In this document: positions 32,547 through 40,759 of the stretch, piece after piece
Layout of the letters: each line of letters starts with the position of its first letter
How positions within the stretch are numbered: position 1 is the first letter of the stretch
From: an uncultured Lachnospiraceae bacterium
GTDB taxonomy: Bacteria; Bacillota; Clostridia; Lachnospirales; Lachnospiraceae
NCBI GenBank assembly: GCA_902793995.1
Contig: CADBFP010000011.1
Coordinates: 1 to 53,606, forward strand
Length of the DNA: 53,606 bases
Direction of reading: 5' to 3'
The notes under the pieces: model-generated
Database searches by the model: none
The model's input: the letters and a program-made list of their open reading frames with translations, nothing else
Told to the model about the DNA's origin: nothing
Position numbers and translations under genes: made by a program

Positions 32547-34130
32547 ATGTCTCTTGCAGATGAAATCAGACGACGCAGAACCTTTGCCATTATTTCCCAC
32601 CCGGATGCCGGAAAAACCACTTTGACGGAGAAGTTCCTGCTTTATGGCGGGGCCATTAATCTGGCGGGCACCGTAAAGGGACGGAAAAATACCCGGCATG
32701 CGGTTTCGGACTGGATGGAGATCGAAAAAGAAAGAGGAATCTCCGTCACCAGCTCCGTGTTGCAGTTTCAGTATCAGGGCATGTGTGTCAATATCCTGGA
32801 TACCCCGGGGCACCAGGACTTTTCGGAGGATACCTACCGCACTTTGATGGCGGCGGACTGCGCTGTAATGGTGATCGACGCCTCCAAAGGCGTAGAGGCC
32901 CAGACTATTAAACTCTTTAAGGTCTGTGTGATGCGGCACATTCCGATTTTTACCTTTATCAACAAGATGGACCGGGAGGCCCGGGATCCCTTCGAGCTGC
33001 TGGACGATATTGAAAAGGTGCTGGGCATTGCCACCTGTCCCATGAACTGGCCTCTGGGTTCCGGCAAGTCCTTTAAAGGGATTTATGAGCGGGACAAGAA
33101 ACAGATTACCACCTTTAAAGCCGAAGGGGCGGGGCAGCGGGAAATTGCCACGGAGATATTGGATCCGGCGGATCCCTCAACGCGGGAGCGGATCGGCGGA
33201 CCGGCCCTGGACCAGCTGCAGGAAGACCTGGAAATGCTGGATGCGGTGGCGGAAATGGACGAGGACGCCGTGGCCGCCGGGGAGTTGAGTCCCGTGTTTT
33301 TCGGCTCGGCCCTGACCAATTTCGGGGTGCAGATTTTCCTGGAGCACTTTTTGAAGATGGCTCCCGCCCCGGGGCCCAAGGATTCCTCCAAAGGAGAAAT
33401 CGACCCGGTGCAGGAGGATTTTTCCGCTTTTGTCTTTAAGATTCAGGCCAATATGAACAAGGCCCACCGGGACCGGATCGCCTTTATGCGCATCGCTTCC
33501 GGCCGCTATCAGGCGGGGATGGAAGTGAACCATGTGCAAGGGGGGAGGAGAATCCGCCTTTCCCAGTCCACCCAGATGATGGCCCAGGAGCGGACCCTGG
33601 TGGAGGAAGCCTATGCGGGGGATATCATCGGCGTGTTTGACCCCGGGGTGTTTTCCATCGGGGATACCCTTTGCCTTTCCGACGAAAAGTTCAGTTATGA
33701 AGGCATTCCCACCTTCGCCCCGGAGCATTTTGCCCGGCTCAGGCAGGTGGATACCATGAAGCGGAAGCAATTCATCAAAGGGGTGGAGCAGATTGCCCAG
33801 GAAGGAGCCATCCAGATTTTCCAGGAAATGCGGGGCGGCATGGAGGAAATCATCGTGGGGGTGGTAGGCGTCCTGCAGTTTGATGTGCTGATGTACCGCC
33901 TGAAAAACGAATACAATGTGGAAGCAGGGCTGGAAGTGCTGCCCTATGAATATATCCGCTGGATCGAGAGCGATGCGGATCCTGCGTCCATTCAGGGGAC
34001 TTCGGATATGAAACGGGTGACGGACCTGAAAGGCCGGCCCTTGCTGCTCTTTATCAACAGCTGGAGTCCCGGCATGGTGCTGGAGCGGAACCCGGGGCTG
34101 GTGCTGTCGGAGTTCGGAAATAACACATAA
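32547..34130 (+). CDS. prfC: Peptide chain release factor 3
   Basis: This 527-residue translational GTPase has G1 HPDAGKTT at 18-25. The switch region reads EKERGISVTSSV, where classic translational GTPases have RGITI. G3 is DTPGHQDF and G4 is INKMDR. The length, the RKNTRHAVSDWM segment and the QFDVLMYRLKNEYNVE segment are specific to RF3. It recycles RF1/RF2 from the ribosome after termination and contributes to quality control. nrdR follows after 12 bases. The upstream leader contains short GC hairpins (near 32,497-32,516) before AGGAG. Confidence 0.96.
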   Translation: MSLADEIRRRRTFAIISHPDAGKTTLTEKFLLYGGAINLAGTVKGRKNTRHAVSDWMEIEKERGISVTSSVLQFQYQGMCVNILDTPGHQDFSEDTYRTLMAADCAVMVIDASKGVEAQTIKLFKVCVMRHIPIFTFINKMDREARDPFELLDDIEKVLGIATCPMNWPLGSGKSFKGIYERDKKQITTFKAEGAGQREIATEILDPADPSTRERIGGPALDQLQEDLEMLDAVAEMDEDAVAAGELSPVFFGSALTNFGVQIFLEHFLKMAPAPGPKDSSKGEIDPVQEDFSAFVFKIQANMNKAHRDRIAFMRIASGRYQAGMEVNHVQGGRRIRLSQSTQMMAQERTLVEEAYAGDIIGVFDPGVFSIGDTLCLSDEKFSYEGIPTFAPEHFARLRQVDTMKRKQFIKGVEQIAQEGAIQIFQEMRGGMEEIIVGVVGVLQFDVLMYRLKNEYNVEAGLEVLPYEYIRWIESDADPASIQGTSDMKRVTDLKGRPLLLFINSWSPGMVLERNPGLVLSEFGNNT

Positions 34131-34142
34131 GGAGGAAGCAGT

Positions 34143-34592
34143 ATGAAATGTCCTTTTTGCGGTGCGGAAGACACCAAGGTGACGGATTCCCGTCCTTCGG
34201 ATAAAAGCATCCGGCGGCGGCGGGTCTGCACCGTCTGCGATATGCGTTTTACCACTTACGAGCGCCTGGAGGAGGTGCCCTTGATGGTGGTGAAAAAGGA
34301 TGGGGTCCGGGAGGAATTTGACCGCTCCAAAATCGAGCGGGGGATCCTCAGGGCCTGTCACAAACGCCCGGTATCGGCGGATCAGATCTCCAAGATTGTG
34401 GATGAAATCGAAAACGAGCTTTCCACCCGGGCAGAGCGGGAGATCCCCAGCACGGATATCGGGGAAATGGTGATGAATAAACTGGCGGTGACGGATGATG
34501 TGGCCTATGTGCGCTTCGCCTCCGTGTACCGGGAGTTCAAGGATGTGAAGACCTTTGTCCAGGAGATCGCCAAAATGGATAAGCTGAAATGA
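34143..34592 (+). CDS. nrdR: Transcriptional repressor NrdR
   Basis: This 149-residue protein has a zinc ribbon (C3, C6, C29, C32) followed by RFTTYER and an ATP-cone domain (PLMVVKKDGVREEFDRSKI...). This is the complete NrdR architecture. It senses dATP/ATP and represses ribonucleotide reductase genes at NrdR boxes. No ribonucleotide reductase gene is in the window. GGAGG precedes the ATG, and the last four bases overlap the start of yqeG. Confidence 0.97.
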   Translation: MKCPFCGAEDTKVTDSRPSDKSIRRRRVCTVCDMRFTTYERLEEVPLMVVKKDGVREEFDRSKIERGILRACHKRPVSADQISKIVDEIENELSTRAEREIPSTDIGEMVMNKLAVTDDVAYVRFASVYREFKDVKTFVQEIAKMDKLK

Positions 34593-35113
34593 GCCGGCTG
34601 GCGGCTTTCTTTCCGGATTACCAGGCGGCATCGGTTTATGACCTGGCGCCGGAGTGGTTTCGGGAGCGGGGCTTCCGGGGGCTGATTCTGGATATCGATA
34701 ACACCCTGGTTTCTCCCAATGCCCCGGCGGATGAGGCGGCCCGGGCCTGGACCCGGCGCTTAAAAGAGGCAGGCTTGGCTCTGGCAGTGCTTTCCAACAA
34801 CAGCCGGCAGCGGGCGGAATCCTTTGCCGCCGCTTTGGATTGTTCATTTGTGGCCGAGGCGGGGAAGCCCAGACCGGAGGGGTTTATGCGGGCCATGGAA
34901 ATGCTGGGAACGGACCGGCAGTCTACCCTGGCCATAGGGGATCAGCTATTAACGGATGTGTACGGAGCGCATCGGGCGGGCTTAAAATGTCTGCTGGTGG
35001 ATGCCCTGGATCCGGCCCGTGAGCAGCCTTTTGTGCGGGTGAAACGCCTTTTGGAAAAACCCATCCGGCGTGCCTATGGAAAGGCAAAGCAAAATAAAGA
35101 AAAAAACAGTTGA
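34589..35113 (+). CDS. yqeG: YqeG-family HAD IIIA phosphatase
   Basis: This 174-residue protein has the HAD nucleophile motif LILDIDNTL (D35, D37), motif II AVLSNNS, the lysine in AGKPRPEGF and motif IV AIGDQLLTDV. It has the length and features of YqeG, related to mitochondrial phosphatidylglycerophosphate phosphatase PTPMT/GEP4. Function in bacteria is inferred. Its ATGA overlap with nrdR suggests coupled translation. Confidence 0.92.
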   Translation: MSRLAAFFPDYQAASVYDLAPEWFRERGFRGLILDIDNTLVSPNAPADEAARAWTRRLKEAGLALAVLSNNSRQRAESFAAALDCSFVAEAGKPRPEGFMRAMEMLGTDRQSTLAIGDQLLTDVYGAHRAGLKCLLVDALDPAREQPFVRVKRLLEKPIRRAYGKAKQNKEKNS

Positions 35114-35137
35114 AATATCCCGGACTATCAAGTAAAC
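35109..35137 (+). promoter_or_regulatory. Candidate promoter of efp
   Basis: TTGAAA (35109-35114) and TAAACT (35132-35137) are 17 bases apart, overlapping the end of yqeG. A second possibility is TTGCAG (35151) with TAAAAT (35175) at 18 bases. Confidence 0.4.
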
Positions 35138-35213
35138 TGTTTTCGGGCTGCTTGCAGCACTGCTTTTGGTATGAATAAAATGAGCGGACCATTATCTATA
35201 GAAGGAGGTTTTT

Positions 35214-35771
35214 ATGGTTTCAGCAGGTGATTTTAAGAATGGTATTACGATTGAATGGGAAGGCGGCGTGTGGCAGATTATTGAATTCCAGCACGTAAAG
35301 CCCGGCAAAGGCGCGGCCTTTGTCCGCACGAAACTGAAGAATATCGTCAGCGGCGGTGTGGTGGAAACCTCTTTCCGTCCTACGGAACGCTTCGAAAATG
35401 CTATCATCGACCGGAAGGATATGCAGTATCTGTATGCGGACGGGGATATGTACACCTTTATGGATCTGGAAACCTTTGATCAGCTTAGCTTAAACAGCGA
35501 CAAGATCGGGGATGCCTTAAAGTTCGTAAAGGAAAACGATACGGTGAAGATCTGCTCTCACAAGGGCAATGTGTTCTCCGTGGAACCGCCTCTCTTTGTG
35601 GAACTGGAAGTGACGGAAACGGAACCCGGCTTCAAGGGCAACACCGCTACCGGCGCCACCAAGCCCGCCATTGTGGAGACCGGCGCTCAGGTGGCCGTGC
35701 CGCTGTTTGTGGAAATCGGCAATGTGATCAAGATTGACACCCGGACCGGGGAGTACCTCTCCCGGGCATAA
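35214..35771 (+). CDS. efp: Translation elongation factor P
   Basis: This 185-residue protein has the three beta-barrel domains of EF-P. The modifiable loop residue is Lys32 in VKPGKGAAF, and the C-terminal signature [14 protein letters not shown] is intact. It relieves ribosome stalling at polyproline. This matters because the window encodes Pro-rich proteins, although the large repeat tract has single prolines rather than PPP. The lysine form leaves the modification (5-aminopentanol, beta-lysyl or none) undetermined. AGAAGGAGG precedes the ATG. Confidence 0.97.
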   Translation: MVSAGDFKNGITIEWEGGVWQIIEFQHVKPGKGAAFVRTKLKNIVSGGVVETSFRPTERFENAIIDRKDMQYLYADGDMYTFMDLETFDQLSLNSDKIGDALKFVKENDTVKICSHKGNVFSVEPPLFVELEVTETEPGFKGNTATGATKPAIVETGAQVAVPLFVEIGNVIKIDTRTGEYLSRA

Positions 35772-35791
35772 AAGGCGGGGAAGATTTTTCC

Positions 35792-35818
35792 GTAGGGGCG
35801 GCTGTCAGCCGCCCTTAT
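35792..35818. repeat. GC palindrome of the GTAGGGGC family after efp
   Basis: CGTAGGGGCGGCTG is followed after one base by CAGCCGCCC and TTATT. The nine-base arms could act as the efp terminator. Confidence 0.6.
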
Positions 35819-35848
35819 TGTTCCCTGAGGGCCGCTGCCCTTTGACAG

Positions 35849-35872
35849 GCCCTTCGACAAGCTCAGGGACCA
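35849..35872. repeat. CTTCGACAAGCTCAG dispersed element
   Basis: CCTTCGACAAGCTCAGGGA at 35851-35869. The same core (CTTCGACARGCTCAG) occurs in the opposite orientation at 39,698-39,714. Comparable sequences are familiar from many bacterial intergenic regions. Confidence 0.55.
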
Positions 35873-35909
35873 CTCAGGGCACCGCCCTTGCGAAAGGAGA
35901 CTATCATCT

Positions 35910-36677
35910 ATGCAAACTGATTTTATCAAAAGCCTTGAGTCTCTCCGGGGCAGAGCGGCGATCCAAAACGGCACCCTCTCCGTGCCGGATATATTGGCCG
36001 CTTTTCCCGGCACAGACCTGAGCGATGAGCAAATCGCTCTGATTTATGATTATCTGGAGCGGGAAAACATTACGCTGGAAGATTATGAACCCCACGATGT
36101 CAACACGTTGGAAATCGGAGGGGAAACCGGCGGCGGGGAAGACACGGAGCGGGAGCAGCTGCTTCTGGAGATTTATCAGGAGGAATTATCTTCTATCGCT
36201 CCGTTGAGCAACGAAGAGGAAGAGGGGCTGATTCTGGATTTGCTTTCCGGCGCCCTGGCCCGGCGGGAGCAGGCGGCCCGCCGCCTCACGGAGGGGAACC
36301 TGCGCTGGGTGATCCGGCTGGCCCGGGAGGAATTGGGCCGTGGCGTATCCCTGCCGGATCTGATCCAGGAAGGGAACCTGGCCCTTTGGGAAAGCATCCA
36401 GGCTTATGCAGGAGAGGAGAGACTGTCCGACCGCCTGGAAAAGGATATTAAAAAAGCCATGAAGGCCCTGATTCGGGAAAGCGGCAGCGCCGTTAAAACA
36501 GAGGATGAAATGACCTTGCTGGCCAATCGGGTTTTCGAAACGGTGCAGGAAATGGAAGAAGAACTGAACCGGCCGGTGACGCCGGCGGAAATCTCCGCCA
36601 GAACCGGCATTCCCCAGGCCCGGGTGGAAGCGGTGCTCAGGGAGTCTGCCAAAGCCATACAAAACCGGGAACACTGA
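35910..36677 (+). CDS. Degenerate sigma-70-like protein
   Basis: This 255-residue protein starts with a sigma region 1.1-like domain (4-60: IKSLESLRGRAAIQNG...TLEDYEP) and an acidic linker. Region 1.2 through 2.2 follows (82-167), with RRLTEGNLRWVIRLAREELGRG and LPDLIQEGNLALWESIQAY, which closely matches the RNA polymerase-binding part of sigma A. Where regions 2.3 and 2.4 should be (aromatic-rich, -10 melting), there is a charged helix without those residues. A region 3-like segment comes next (207-243, EELNRPVTPAEISARTGIP). Region 4 is absent. It could bind core polymerase without recognising promoters. GAAAGGAG supports the start. Confidence 0.8.
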   Translation: MQTDFIKSLESLRGRAAIQNGTLSVPDILAAFPGTDLSDEQIALIYDYLERENITLEDYEPHDVNTLEIGGETGGGEDTEREQLLLEIYQEELSSIAPLSNEEEEGLILDLLSGALARREQAARRLTEGNLRWVIRLAREELGRGVSLPDLIQEGNLALWESIQAYAGEERLSDRLEKDIKKAMKALIRESGSAVKTEDEMTLLANRVFETVQEMEEELNRPVTPAEISARTGIPQARVEAVLRESAKAIQNREH

Positions 36678-36768
36678 ACCATAGGGAAAGAAACCTTGTT
36701 TTGTTAAGAAACGGCCTGGTATTTCAATAAAAATTAAAGGCGTGATTATTTTGGAAAAAAGAGATTTA

Positions 36769-36777
36769 TGATACAAT
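36769..36777 (+). promoter_or_regulatory. Extended -10 promoter of ppdK
   Basis: TGATACAAT (TACAAT at 36772-36777) provides an extended -10 box in an AT-rich stretch. The best upstream match (TTTTGG at 17 bases) is weak. Confidence 0.5.
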
Positions 36778-36824
36778 GATTCATTGCCTGACAAAACGTA
36801 TTTTATTTGAGGAGGACATACTAC

Positions 36825-39668
36825 ATGAAGAAGTGGGTTTACCTGTTCAGCGAAGGTAATGCTTCTATGCGCAATCTGCTGGGGGGCAAAGGCGCCAACC
36901 TGGCGGAAATGACCAATATCGGCCTGCCGGTGCCCCAGGGCTTCACCATCACCACCGAAGCCTGCACCCAGTATTATGACGACGGCAAGCGGATCAACGA
37001 TGAAATCCGCGGCCAGATCATGGAGTACGTGACCAAGCTGGAAGAAATCACCGGCAAGAAGTTCGGTGACAAGGAGAACCCGCTGCTGGTTTCCGTCCGT
37101 TCCGGCGCCCGGGCCTCCATGCCCGGTATGATGGATACCATCCTGAACCTGGGTCTGAACGAGGACGTGGTGGAAGTGATTGCGGAGAAATCCGGCAATC
37201 CCCGCTGGGCCTGGGACTGCTACCGCCGTTTCATCCAGATGTATTCGGATGTGGTTATGGAGGTAGGCAAGAAATATTTCGAGCAGCTCATTGACGAGAT
37301 GAAGGAAAAGAAGGGCGTGACCCAGGATGTGGATCTGACCGCCGAGGATCTAAAGGAACTGGCGGGCCAGTTCAAGGCGGAATACAAGGCCAAGCTGGGC
37401 AGCGATTTCCCCTCCGATCCCAAGGAGCAGCTTTTCGGCGCCATTCAGGCGGTGTTCCGCAGCTGGGATAATCCCCGGGCGAACGTATACCGCCGGGACA
37501 ATGATATCCCCTACAGCTGGGGCACGGCGGTGAACGTGCAGTCCATGGCCTTCGGCAACATGGGCGACGACTGCGGCACCGGTGTGGCTTTCACCCGTGA
37601 CCCTGCCACCGGCAATAAGGGCCTTTTCGGCGAGTTCCTCACCAACGCCCAGGGCGAAGATGTGGTGGCCGGCGTGCGTACCCCTATGCACATCACCGAA
37701 ATGGAAGAAAAGTTCCCGGAAGCTTTCGCCCAGTTCAAGCAGGTTTGCGAGACCCTGGAAGATCATTACCGGGATATGCAGGATATGGAATTCACCGTGG
37801 AGCACGGCAAGCTGTACATGCTGCAGACCCGTAACGGCAAGCGGACCGCTCAGGCGGCTCTGAAGATTGCCTGCGATCTGGTGGATGAGGGCATGATCGA
37901 TGAAAAGAAGGCGGTAGCCATGATCGATCCCCGGAACCTGGACACCCTGCTGCACCCGCAGTTTGACGCAGCGGCTTTAAAGGCGGCCAAGCCCATGGGC
38001 AAGGGCCTGGGGGCTTCCCCCGGGGCGGCCTGCGGCTCCGTGGTGTTTACGGCGGCGGATGCCAAGGCGGCAGTGGAAAAGGATCCCAAGGCCAAGGTGG
38101 TGCTGGTGCGTCTGGAAACCTCTCCGGATGATATCGAAGGCATGAAGGCGGCTCAGGGCATTCTGACGGTGCGGGGCGGCATGACCAGCCACGCGGCCGT
38201 GGTGGCCCGGGGCATGGGCAAGTGCTGCGTGTCCGGCTGCGGCGAAATCAAGATGCGGGAAGAAGATAAGGAATTCGAACTGGCGGGCAAGACCTACAAA
38301 GAAGGGGACTGGATCAGCCTGGACGGTTCCACCGGCAATATTTACGACGGCGTAATCCCTACGGTGGATGCTTCCATCGCCGGGGAATTCGGCCGGATTA
38401 TGGGCTGGGCGGACAAGTACCGCCGCCTGAAGGTGCGTACCAATGCGGATACCCCTGCGGATGCGGCTAAGGCCGTGGAGCTGGGGGCTCAGGGCATCGG
38501 CCTCACCCGGACGGAGCATATGTTCTTTGAAGGCGACAGAATCAAAGCTTTCCGCGAAATGATCTGCGCCGATACCGTGGAAGCCCGCAAGGCTGCTCTG
38601 GCCAAGATCGAGCCCATGCAGCAGGGCGACTTTGAAGGCATTTACGAAGCCATGCAGGGCTATCCTGTCACCATCCGCTTCCTGGATCCGCCTCTCCATG
38701 AGTTCGTGCCCACGGAAGAGAAGGATATCAAGGAACTGGCTCACAGCGTAGGCAAGACCGTGCAGGAAATCAAGGACATCATTGCTTCTCTCCACGAGTT
38801 CAACCCCATGATGGGCCACCGCGGCTGCCGTCTGGCGGTGACTTATCCGGAAATTGCGGAGATGCAGACCGAAGCCGTGATTAAGGCGGCGCTGAATGTG
38901 AACGCCCGTCATCCCGAGTGGAAGATGGTTCCGGAAATCATGATCCCGCTGGTAGGGGAAGTGAAAGAGCTGAAGTTTGTGAAGGATGTGGTGGTGGAGA
39001 CCGCAAACAAGCTGATTGCGGAAGCCGGCTCCGATATGAAGTACCTGGTGGGTACCATGATCGAGATTCCCCGGGCTGCCCTCACGGCAGATGAAATTGC
39101 CAAAGAAGCGGAATTCTTCTCCTTCGGCACCAACGACCTGACCCAGATGACCTTCGGCTTCAGCCGGGACGATGCGGGCAAGTTCCTGGGGGCCTACTAT
39201 GACAAGAAGATTTACGAAAACGATCCCTTCGCCAAGGTGGACCAGACCGGCGTAGGCAAGCTGGTGAAGATGGCGGCGGAAATGGGCCGGGCGGCCCGTC
39301 CCGACATCCACCTGGGTGTCTGCGGCGAGCACGGCGGCGATCCCAGCTCCGTGGAGTTCTTCCACAAGGTGGGTCTGGACTATGTGTCCTGCAGTCCTTT
39401 CCGGGTGCCCATTGCCCGTCTGGCCGCTGCGCAGGCCGCCATTGCGGAGCAGGATGCTCCTGCCTCTTCCGGCATGCGGGAAGAGATGGAAGAGCGGGTA
39501 GAGGCCGCCAAGCGGGCTCTCCAGGAAGCCAGCACCAAGGTTGCTTCCGCCGCCGCTTCCGCCAAGGTAGAGCTGAAAGATGCTGCCTCCGCTGCCTTCA
39601 AGAGCCTCCTGGCGGGCTGGGAACAGGCTAAGAAGACCTACGGGGAAGAAAGAAACGACAACAAATAA
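36825..39668 (+). CDS. ppdK: Pyruvate, phosphate dikinase with C-terminal extension
   Basis: This 947-residue enzyme interconverts pyruvate, ATP and phosphate with phosphoenolpyruvate, AMP and pyrophosphate. Its N-terminal ATP-grasp domain starts VYLFSEGNASMRNLLGGKGAN. The phosphohistidine is His456 in GGMTSHAAVVARG, and the catalytic cysteine of the PEP domain is Cys833 in GVCGEHGGDP. These positions match the well-studied clostridial enzyme (874 residues). The normal end is near RVPIARLAAAQAAI; about 70 more residues follow as an Ala/Glu/Lys-rich, coiled-coil-like tail (EEMEERVEAAKRALQEAS...). GAGGAGG supports the ATG at 36,825. In anaerobes it usually serves PPi-linked glycolysis. Confidence 0.96.
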   Translation: MKKWVYLFSEGNASMRNLLGGKGANLAEMTNIGLPVPQGFTITTEACTQYYDDGKRINDEIRGQIMEYVTKLEEITGKKFGDKENPLLVSVRSGARASMPGMMDTILNLGLNEDVVEVIAEKSGNPRWAWDCYRRFIQMYSDVVMEVGKKYFEQLIDEMKEKKGVTQDVDLTAEDLKELAGQFKAEYKAKLGSDFPSDPKEQLFGAIQAVFRSWDNPRANVYRRDNDIPYSWGTAVNVQSMAFGNMGDDCGTGVAFTRDPATGNKGLFGEFLTNAQGEDVVAGVRTPMHITEMEEKFPEAFAQFKQVCETLEDHYRDMQDMEFTVEHGKLYMLQTRNGKRTAQAALKIACDLVDEGMIDEKKAVAMIDPRNLDTLLHPQFDAAALKAAKPMGKGLGASPGAACGSVVFTAADAKAAVEKDPKAKVVLVRLETSPDDIEGMKAAQGILTVRGGMTSHAAVVARGMGKCCVSGCGEIKMREEDKEFELAGKTYKEGDWISLDGSTGNIYDGVIPTVDASIAGEFGRIMGWADKYRRLKVRTNADTPADAAKAVELGAQGIGLTRTEHMFFEGDRIKAFREMICADTVEARKAALAKIEPMQQGDFEGIYEAMQGYPVTIRFLDPPLHEFVPTEEKDIKELAHSVGKTVQEIKDIIASLHEFNPMMGHRGCRLAVTYPEIAEMQTEAVIKAALNVNARHPEWKMVPEIMIPLVGEVKELKFVKDVVVETANKLIAEAGSDMKYLVGTMIEIPRAALTADEIAKEAEFFSFGTNDLTQMTFGFSRDDAGKFLGAYYDKKIYENDPFAKVDQTGVGKLVKMAAEMGRAARPDIHLGVCGEHGGDPSSVEFFHKVGLDYVSCSPFRVPIARLAAAQAAIAEQDAPASSGMREEMEERVEAAKRALQEASTKVASAAASAKVELKDAASAAFKSLLAGWEQAKKTYGEERNDNK

Positions 39669-39691
39669 TGATTTAGCAAAATAAGGTTGGG

Positions 39692-39721
39692 GGTCGGTTG
39701 CTGAGCCTGTCGAAGCACCGG
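39692..39721. repeat. CTTCGACAGGCTCAG dispersed element (inverted copy)
   Basis: CTGAGCCTGTCGAAG (39701-39715) is the reverse complement of the core at 35,852. It is followed by two GTAGGGGC-family palindromes. Confidence 0.55.
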
Positions 39722-39740
39722 CCCCTGTCCTTATAGGCCC

Positions 39741-39845
39741 GCGGGTCGATGAGGGCATCGACCCCTACGAGTAAGATTGCCCCCTCCCCCGTAGGGGCTC
39801 ATCCCCAGATGAGCCCGCGGGTCGATGAAGGCATCGCCCCCCTAC
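39741..39845. repeat. Two or three GTAGGGGC-family palindromes in tandem
   Basis: GGGTCGATG/CATCGACCC (39743-39764) ends in CCTACGA. GTAGGGGCTCAT/ATGAGCCC (39791-39816) follows, and then a degraded GGGTCGATG/CATCGCCC copy ending CCCTAC (39820-39845). They fill the gap before the NYN gene. Confidence 0.6.
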
Positions 39846-39865
39846 ATCAAAAAGGATATATTTGT

Positions 39866-40666
39866 ATGATAAAGGAATTTGAAAGCGTGGCTCTGCTGAT
39901 TGATGCGGATAATGCCCAGGCTTCTAAAATAGAAAGTGTCTTAAAGGATGTGTCTGCCTACGGCCGCCTGGTTATCAAGCGGGCCTACGGCAACTGGTCC
40001 AAGCCCCACCTGGGTTCCTGGGAGAGCAAAATCAAGCGTTTTGCCATCTCTGCCATTCAGCAATTTGACTTTGCCACCGGGAAAAACGCCTCGGACATGG
40101 CCCTCACCATAGACGCCATGGAGCTGCTCCATACGGAGAAATATGATTGCTTCGTCCTGGTTTCCAGCGACAGCGATTTCACCTCCCTGGCCATCAAGCT
40201 CCATGAATCCGGGGTTTATGTGGTGGGATACGGCAACCGCTCCACGGTGGAATCCTTCCGCAATGCCTGCGATGAGTTTAACTACGTGGAGGAACTGCTG
40301 GAAGAGGAAAAAAGCAGTGAGGAAGCGGAAGCGGACAATGAACCCGCCGCCGGGGAAAACGGCAGCAGCAAGGCCAAAAAGGGCAGCGGCCGCAGCAAAA
40401 AGCCTGCCAAGAAGGATCCCTGCCGGGAGCTGGACAGCCTGCTGAAAATTGCGGAGGAACGCTATGCGGACGATACCGGCTTTGCCAATTCCTCCTCTGC
40501 CGGCACCTATATCAAACGGGTCAAACCGGACTTTAACATCAAGCTTTTAGGCTACTCCAAGCTGCCGGAATACTTAAAGGAAAACCCCAAGAAATACATC
40601 GTGGAGGAGCGCTCCGGCAAGGGAACCGTGAAGCTGATTATGTATAAGTCCGTGAAGAAGAAATAA
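39866..40666 (+). CDS. NYN-domain (LabA/DUF88) protein with OST-HTH/LOTUS domain
   Basis: This 266-residue protein starts with a NYN nuclease domain. It has LLIDADN (9-15) with the first acidic cluster, KNASDMALTIDAMELL with the second and VLVSSDSDFTSLA with the third, the usual metal-binding set of the PIN-like NYN fold. A Lys/Ser/Glu-rich linker follows (about 145-185). The C-terminal OST-HTH (LOTUS) domain contains TYIKRVKPDFNIKLLGYSKLPEYL. It is probably an RNA endonuclease guided by LOTUS binding of RNA. The ATG at 39,866 has AAAGGAT upstream; the open frame before it crosses the dispersed palindromes. Confidence 0.88.
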   Translation: MIKEFESVALLIDADNAQASKIESVLKDVSAYGRLVIKRAYGNWSKPHLGSWESKIKRFAISAIQQFDFATGKNASDMALTIDAMELLHTEKYDCFVLVSSDSDFTSLAIKLHESGVYVVGYGNRSTVESFRNACDEFNYVEELLEEEKSSEEAEADNEPAAGENGSSKAKKGSGRSKKPAKKDPCRELDSLLKIAEERYADDTGFANSSSAGTYIKRVKPDFNIKLLGYSKLPEYLKENPKKYIVEERSGKGTVKLIMYKSVKKK

Positions 40667-40759
40667 GCGCCGGATGCGGTGGGATTAGGATATCCGGGGA
40701 CCTTGTTCAATTATCCCAAAAGGGCTTCCGGAAGGATCGGGATCATAAAGGAGATCGCC

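Noticed and set aside
33177-34847. 556-codon minus-strand frame
   Set aside because: It crosses prfC, nrdR and yqeG in antisense; those genes are unmistakable.
37977-39758. 593-codon minus-strand frame
   Set aside because: It is antisense to ppdK in a GC-rich gene, where such shadow frames are expected. The product is His/Gly-rich without domains.
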